Below are positions 7,083-8,845 of a stretch of DNA of 8,845 bases, one piece after another. The DNA lies in assembly GCA_002402905.1 (NCBI GenBank), contig DHGT01000099.1, positions 1 through 8,845 of the forward strand, read 5' to 3'. Numbering within the stretch: the first letter of the stretch is position 1; each line of letters begins with the position of its first letter. A program made the position numbers and the translations under genes. Below the pieces are notes generated by a model. The model was not told the DNA's origin, ran no database searches, and saw only the letters and a program-made list of their open reading frames with translations. This DNA comes from Desulfatitalea sp. UBA4791 (GTDB lineage: Bacteria; Desulfobacterota; Desulfobacteria; Desulfobacterales; Desulfosarcinaceae).

Positions 7083-8747
7083 ATGGATCTGACCACGTTA
7101 GGAATCGTTCCCATCCCCGGCGACCATCCCGCCGGATCGGACGTACGTTATGAACCGGTATTTGAACAGCTTCAGGCCGAAATCGACAAGCTCTCTTCGC
7201 CGTCCGCATCGAGCCAGGTGGATTGGGCCCGGGTCGAGGAATATGGTATCGAGATCCTGAACAGCAAATCCAAGGATCTGACCGTTGCCTGTTATCTGGC
7301 CGCTGCCCTGGTGATCAACCGGCGGATCGAAGGTTTGGATGCCGGCCTCAACCTGATCAAGGATCTGCTGGAAACTTTTTGGGACCAACTCTACCCGCCC
7401 AAGAAGCGGATGCGCGGTCGCAACGGCGCCATTACCTGGTGGTTGGACCGCATGGAAGTCGAGCTTCAGAAGCTCTCTCCGGCGCCTCTTTCCGTCGAAG
7501 TGGTCGAGCGCCTCAAGACCCATGTGAAACGCATCGATGCCGTACTGTCGGAAAAGATGCCCGATGCGCCCATGATGCGTTTGCTGGAGCGGTCCATCAA
7601 TGCTTTCCCAGTGCAGGATCAGCAGGAAACACCACCCGACGGCTCTGAAGCAACGGTCGAGGCGGGGGGCGTCGCCGGGACGCCTGCTGCTGTTCAGCCC
7701 GCCGTTTCCACCCCCGCGCCTGCCGGAGAAAATCGGGTCGCTCCTGCGGCTCAGGAAACCGCTGCACCCGGTGCCAAGATTGCGCCGCAGGTTTCCGCGG
7801 CGAGTGACGGGGCGCTGGATGGCGCCATCACCGACGAGGCCGGTGCGCGGCGGGGGGCGGATGCTGCCTGCCAGCGATTGCGCCAGGTCAGCCTCTTTTT
7901 ACTGCAGCAGGATTATAAGAATCCGTTGGCCTACCGATACCGGCGCATCGCCTGCTGGGCCAAGCTGACGACCCTGCCGCCCAACGCCGACGGCGTGACG
8001 CAGATACCGCCACCCGCGCCCCAGGTGATCTCTGCCCTGGAAACGCTCCGAAACGAGGGGAACCTGTCCGCCCTGATTCAAAACGCCGAGCAAAAACTTT
8101 CCCAATTTATCTTCTGGCTCGATCTCAACCGCTGGGTGGTCGAAGCGCTCGATGGGCTGGGCGGAGGTTGCCAGCTTGCATCTTCCGCCGTCAGCCAGGC
8201 CACGGCCGATTTGATCACGCGCCTGTCCGGCCTGGCATCGCTCCAATTTTCCGACGGCATGCCGTTTGCCGATCCTGCCACCGCTCAGTGGGTGCAGGGT
8301 CTTGAAACGGCCGCTCCCGCGGTTGGCGTTTCCAGGCCGGCCACGGCAAACCGGGAGGATGGAGATGACCTGTTCGGGGCAAAGATCCAGGAAGCCAGGT
8401 CGTTGGCCGGCAAGAAGCAGCTTTCTGAAGCCGTCGGCCTGTTGCAGGAGGAGATGCGCCGCAGCGCATCTCGACGCCAGAGCCTGCAATGGCGCCTGGC
8501 TATCGCCCGACTGTTCATGGAAATGAAAAAGATCAGCCTGGCCTTGCCCCATCTCGACCAGGTGCTGGCCGATATCGACGCCTACCGTCTGGAGGTTTGG
8601 GAACCGGATCTGGCCTTGGAAGGCCTGACCACCGCCTGGCAGGCGTATGGTGCCGGGGGCGATAATGATCTTAAAGCGCGCGCCGCGGAGTTGCTCGATC
8701 GGATTGCCCGCTTGGATGCGGCGGCGGCCGTGCGGCTATCCCCATAG
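7083..8747 (+). CDS. tssA: T6SS assembly protein TssA (ImpA_N, with VasJ-type C-terminal region)
   Basis: TssA proteins act during biogenesis of the T6SS: they bind the membrane complex and baseplate and help coordinate tube and sheath polymerisation. The 554-aa product has an ImpA_N domain at about 8-135, with the typical GDHPAGSDVRYEPVFEQL start (13-30), a DW..VEE segment (47-53), SKDLTVACYLAAAL (63-76) and FWDQLYPP (99-106). A low-complexity Ala/Pro/Gly/Thr/Val-rich linker covers about 178-255. A helical region (about 258-410) contains NPLAYRYRRIACWAKLTTLPP (280-300), resembling the VasJ-type region. A second short linker (about 410-428) precedes a helical C-terminal domain (about 432-550) that ends in helices resembling those of other VasJ-containing TssA proteins. 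There is no hydrophobic segment, so it is cytoplasmic. It is the last gene of the run, 59 nt after tagF, whereas in the P. aeruginosa H1 cluster tssA lies beside fha. TssA is firm; assignment to the VasJ subclass is by pattern. A TagA-like paralogue is the main alternative. Confidence 0.9.
   Translation: MDLTTLGIVPIPGDHPAGSDVRYEPVFEQLQAEIDKLSSPSASSQVDWARVEEYGIEILNSKSKDLTVACYLAAALVINRRIEGLDAGLNLIKDLLETFWDQLYPPKKRMRGRNGAITWWLDRMEVELQKLSPAPLSVEVVERLKTHVKRIDAVLSEKMPDAPMMRLLERSINAFPVQDQQETPPDGSEATVEAGGVAGTPAAVQPAVSTPAPAGENRVAPAAQETAAPGAKIAPQVSAASDGALDGAITDEAGARRGADAACQRLRQVSLFLLQQDYKNPLAYRYRRIACWAKLTTLPPNADGVTQIPPPAPQVISALETLRNEGNLSALIQNAEQKLSQFIFWLDLNRWVVEALDGLGGGCQLASSAVSQATADLITRLSGLASLQFSDGMPFADPATAQWVQGLETAAPAVGVSRPATANREDGDDLFGAKIQEARSLAGKKQLSEAVGLLQEEMRRSASRRQSLQWRLAIARLFMEMKKISLALPHLDQVLADIDAYRLEVWEPDLALEGLTTAWQAYGAGGDNDLKARAAELLDRIARLDAAAAVRLSP
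7614..7847 (+). other. Low-complexity linker-coding region inside tssA
   Basis: Codons about 178-255 of tssA encode a stretch dominated by Ala, Pro, Gly, Val, Thr and Glu, with almost no aromatic residues. It separates the ImpA_N domain from the following helical region. There is no exact tandem DNA repeat, so it looks like a flexible interdomain linker rather than a repeat array. Its length is likely to vary between relatives. Confidence 0.75.
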
Positions 8748-8845
8748 GATCATACGAAAAAATTTATGTAGCAATTCTGATTTTTAGCATAGGTTGGTGT
8801 AGGGGCGGGGTTTATCCCCGCCCGATCAGAGCCCATAATTTGTAT
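8748..8845. other. Noncoding, AT-richer tail after the T6SS operon
   Basis: Base composition changes sharply after the tssA stop, from GC-rich coding sequence to an AT-rich stretch (8755-8795) with A6 (8757-8762) and T5 (8781-8785) runs. The GC-rich palindrome follows, then AT-rich sequence to the window edge. No reading frame of useful length or tRNA-like fold is visible. The composition break and palindrome fit the end of a transcription unit. Confidence 0.6.
8803..8823. repeat. Perfect GC-rich palindrome downstream of tssA
   Basis: GGGCGGGG at 8803-8810 pairs perfectly with CCCCGCCC at 8816-8823 around a 5-nt TTTAT loop, giving an 8-bp all-GC stem. It lies 56 nt after the tssA stop. The following bases (GATCAGAG) contain no T-run on the plus strand, and the minus strand shows none either, so it is not a canonical intrinsic terminator. 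The flanking GTAG before the stem and the GC-rich arms resemble short interspersed palindromes seen repeated in intergenic spaces of many bacterial genomes (REP/MITE-like). With one copy in the window, repetition cannot be shown. It could still act as a transcript-end stabiliser or a Rho-associated terminator. Confidence 0.6.

Noticed and set aside
1..8845. CRISPR array, tRNA, rRNA, insertion sequence or toxin-immunity cassette
   Set aside because: No regularly spaced direct repeats, no transposase or terminal inverted repeats, no RNA gene folds, and no effector or immunity-like gene. The space is almost entirely filled by T6SS structural and accessory genes.

Overview
This window is a same-strand (+) run of type VI secretion system (T6SS) genes. 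It covers the membrane-complex and baseplate half of a T6SS locus plus accessory regulators. In order: the 3' end of a gene for an FHA-domain protein (tagH/fha-like, cut by the window edge), tssJ (outer-membrane lipoprotein), tssK (baseplate adaptor), tssL (short DotU-type inner-membrane protein), tssM (IcmF-type inner-membrane/periplasmic protein), a divergent tagF, and tssA (ImpA_N type with a long Ala/Pro linker). A 98-bp tail after tssA is noncoding and holds a perfect GC-rich palindrome.

Layout: the seven reading frames are packed as one transcription unit. Junctions are a 7-14 nt gap (tagH/tssJ, depending on start choice), a 4-nt ATGA overlap (tssJ/tssK), a 7-nt gap (tssK/tssL), an abutting TAG-ATG (tssL/tssM), a 13-nt overlap (tssM/tagF) and a 59-nt gap (tagF/tssA). 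I see no internal promoter and no gene on the minus strand. The long minus-strand open frames are shadows of the T6SS genes.

How the genes work together: TssJ, TssL and TssM form the trans-envelope complex. TssK links it to the baseplate. TssA primes assembly and helps coordinate tail-tube and sheath polymerisation. FHA proteins and TagF are post-translational regulators in known systems: the FHA protein is activated by threonine phosphorylation, and TagF represses. The order fha-tssJ-tssK-tssL-tssM-tagF matches the Pseudomonas aeruginosa H1-T6SS cluster as I remember it, but tssA lies after tagF rather than beside fha. The sheath, tube, spike and ATPase genes (tssB, tssC, hcp, vgrG, clpV), tssE/F/G and any kinase/phosphatase pair are not in the window and presumably lie upstream or elsewhere.

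Organism: a Gram-negative bacterium with moderately high GC (my estimate, roughly 57-60%). The divergent TagF, the general protein character and the downstream palindrome make me lean to a Desulfobacterota-like (deltaproteobacterial) genome. This is a weak inference with no marker gene behind it. The window is an otherwise ordinary T6SS locus, and I do not see an undescribed system in it. The points most worth a second look are the divergent TagF, the architecture and position of TssA, and the palindromic element at the 3' end.
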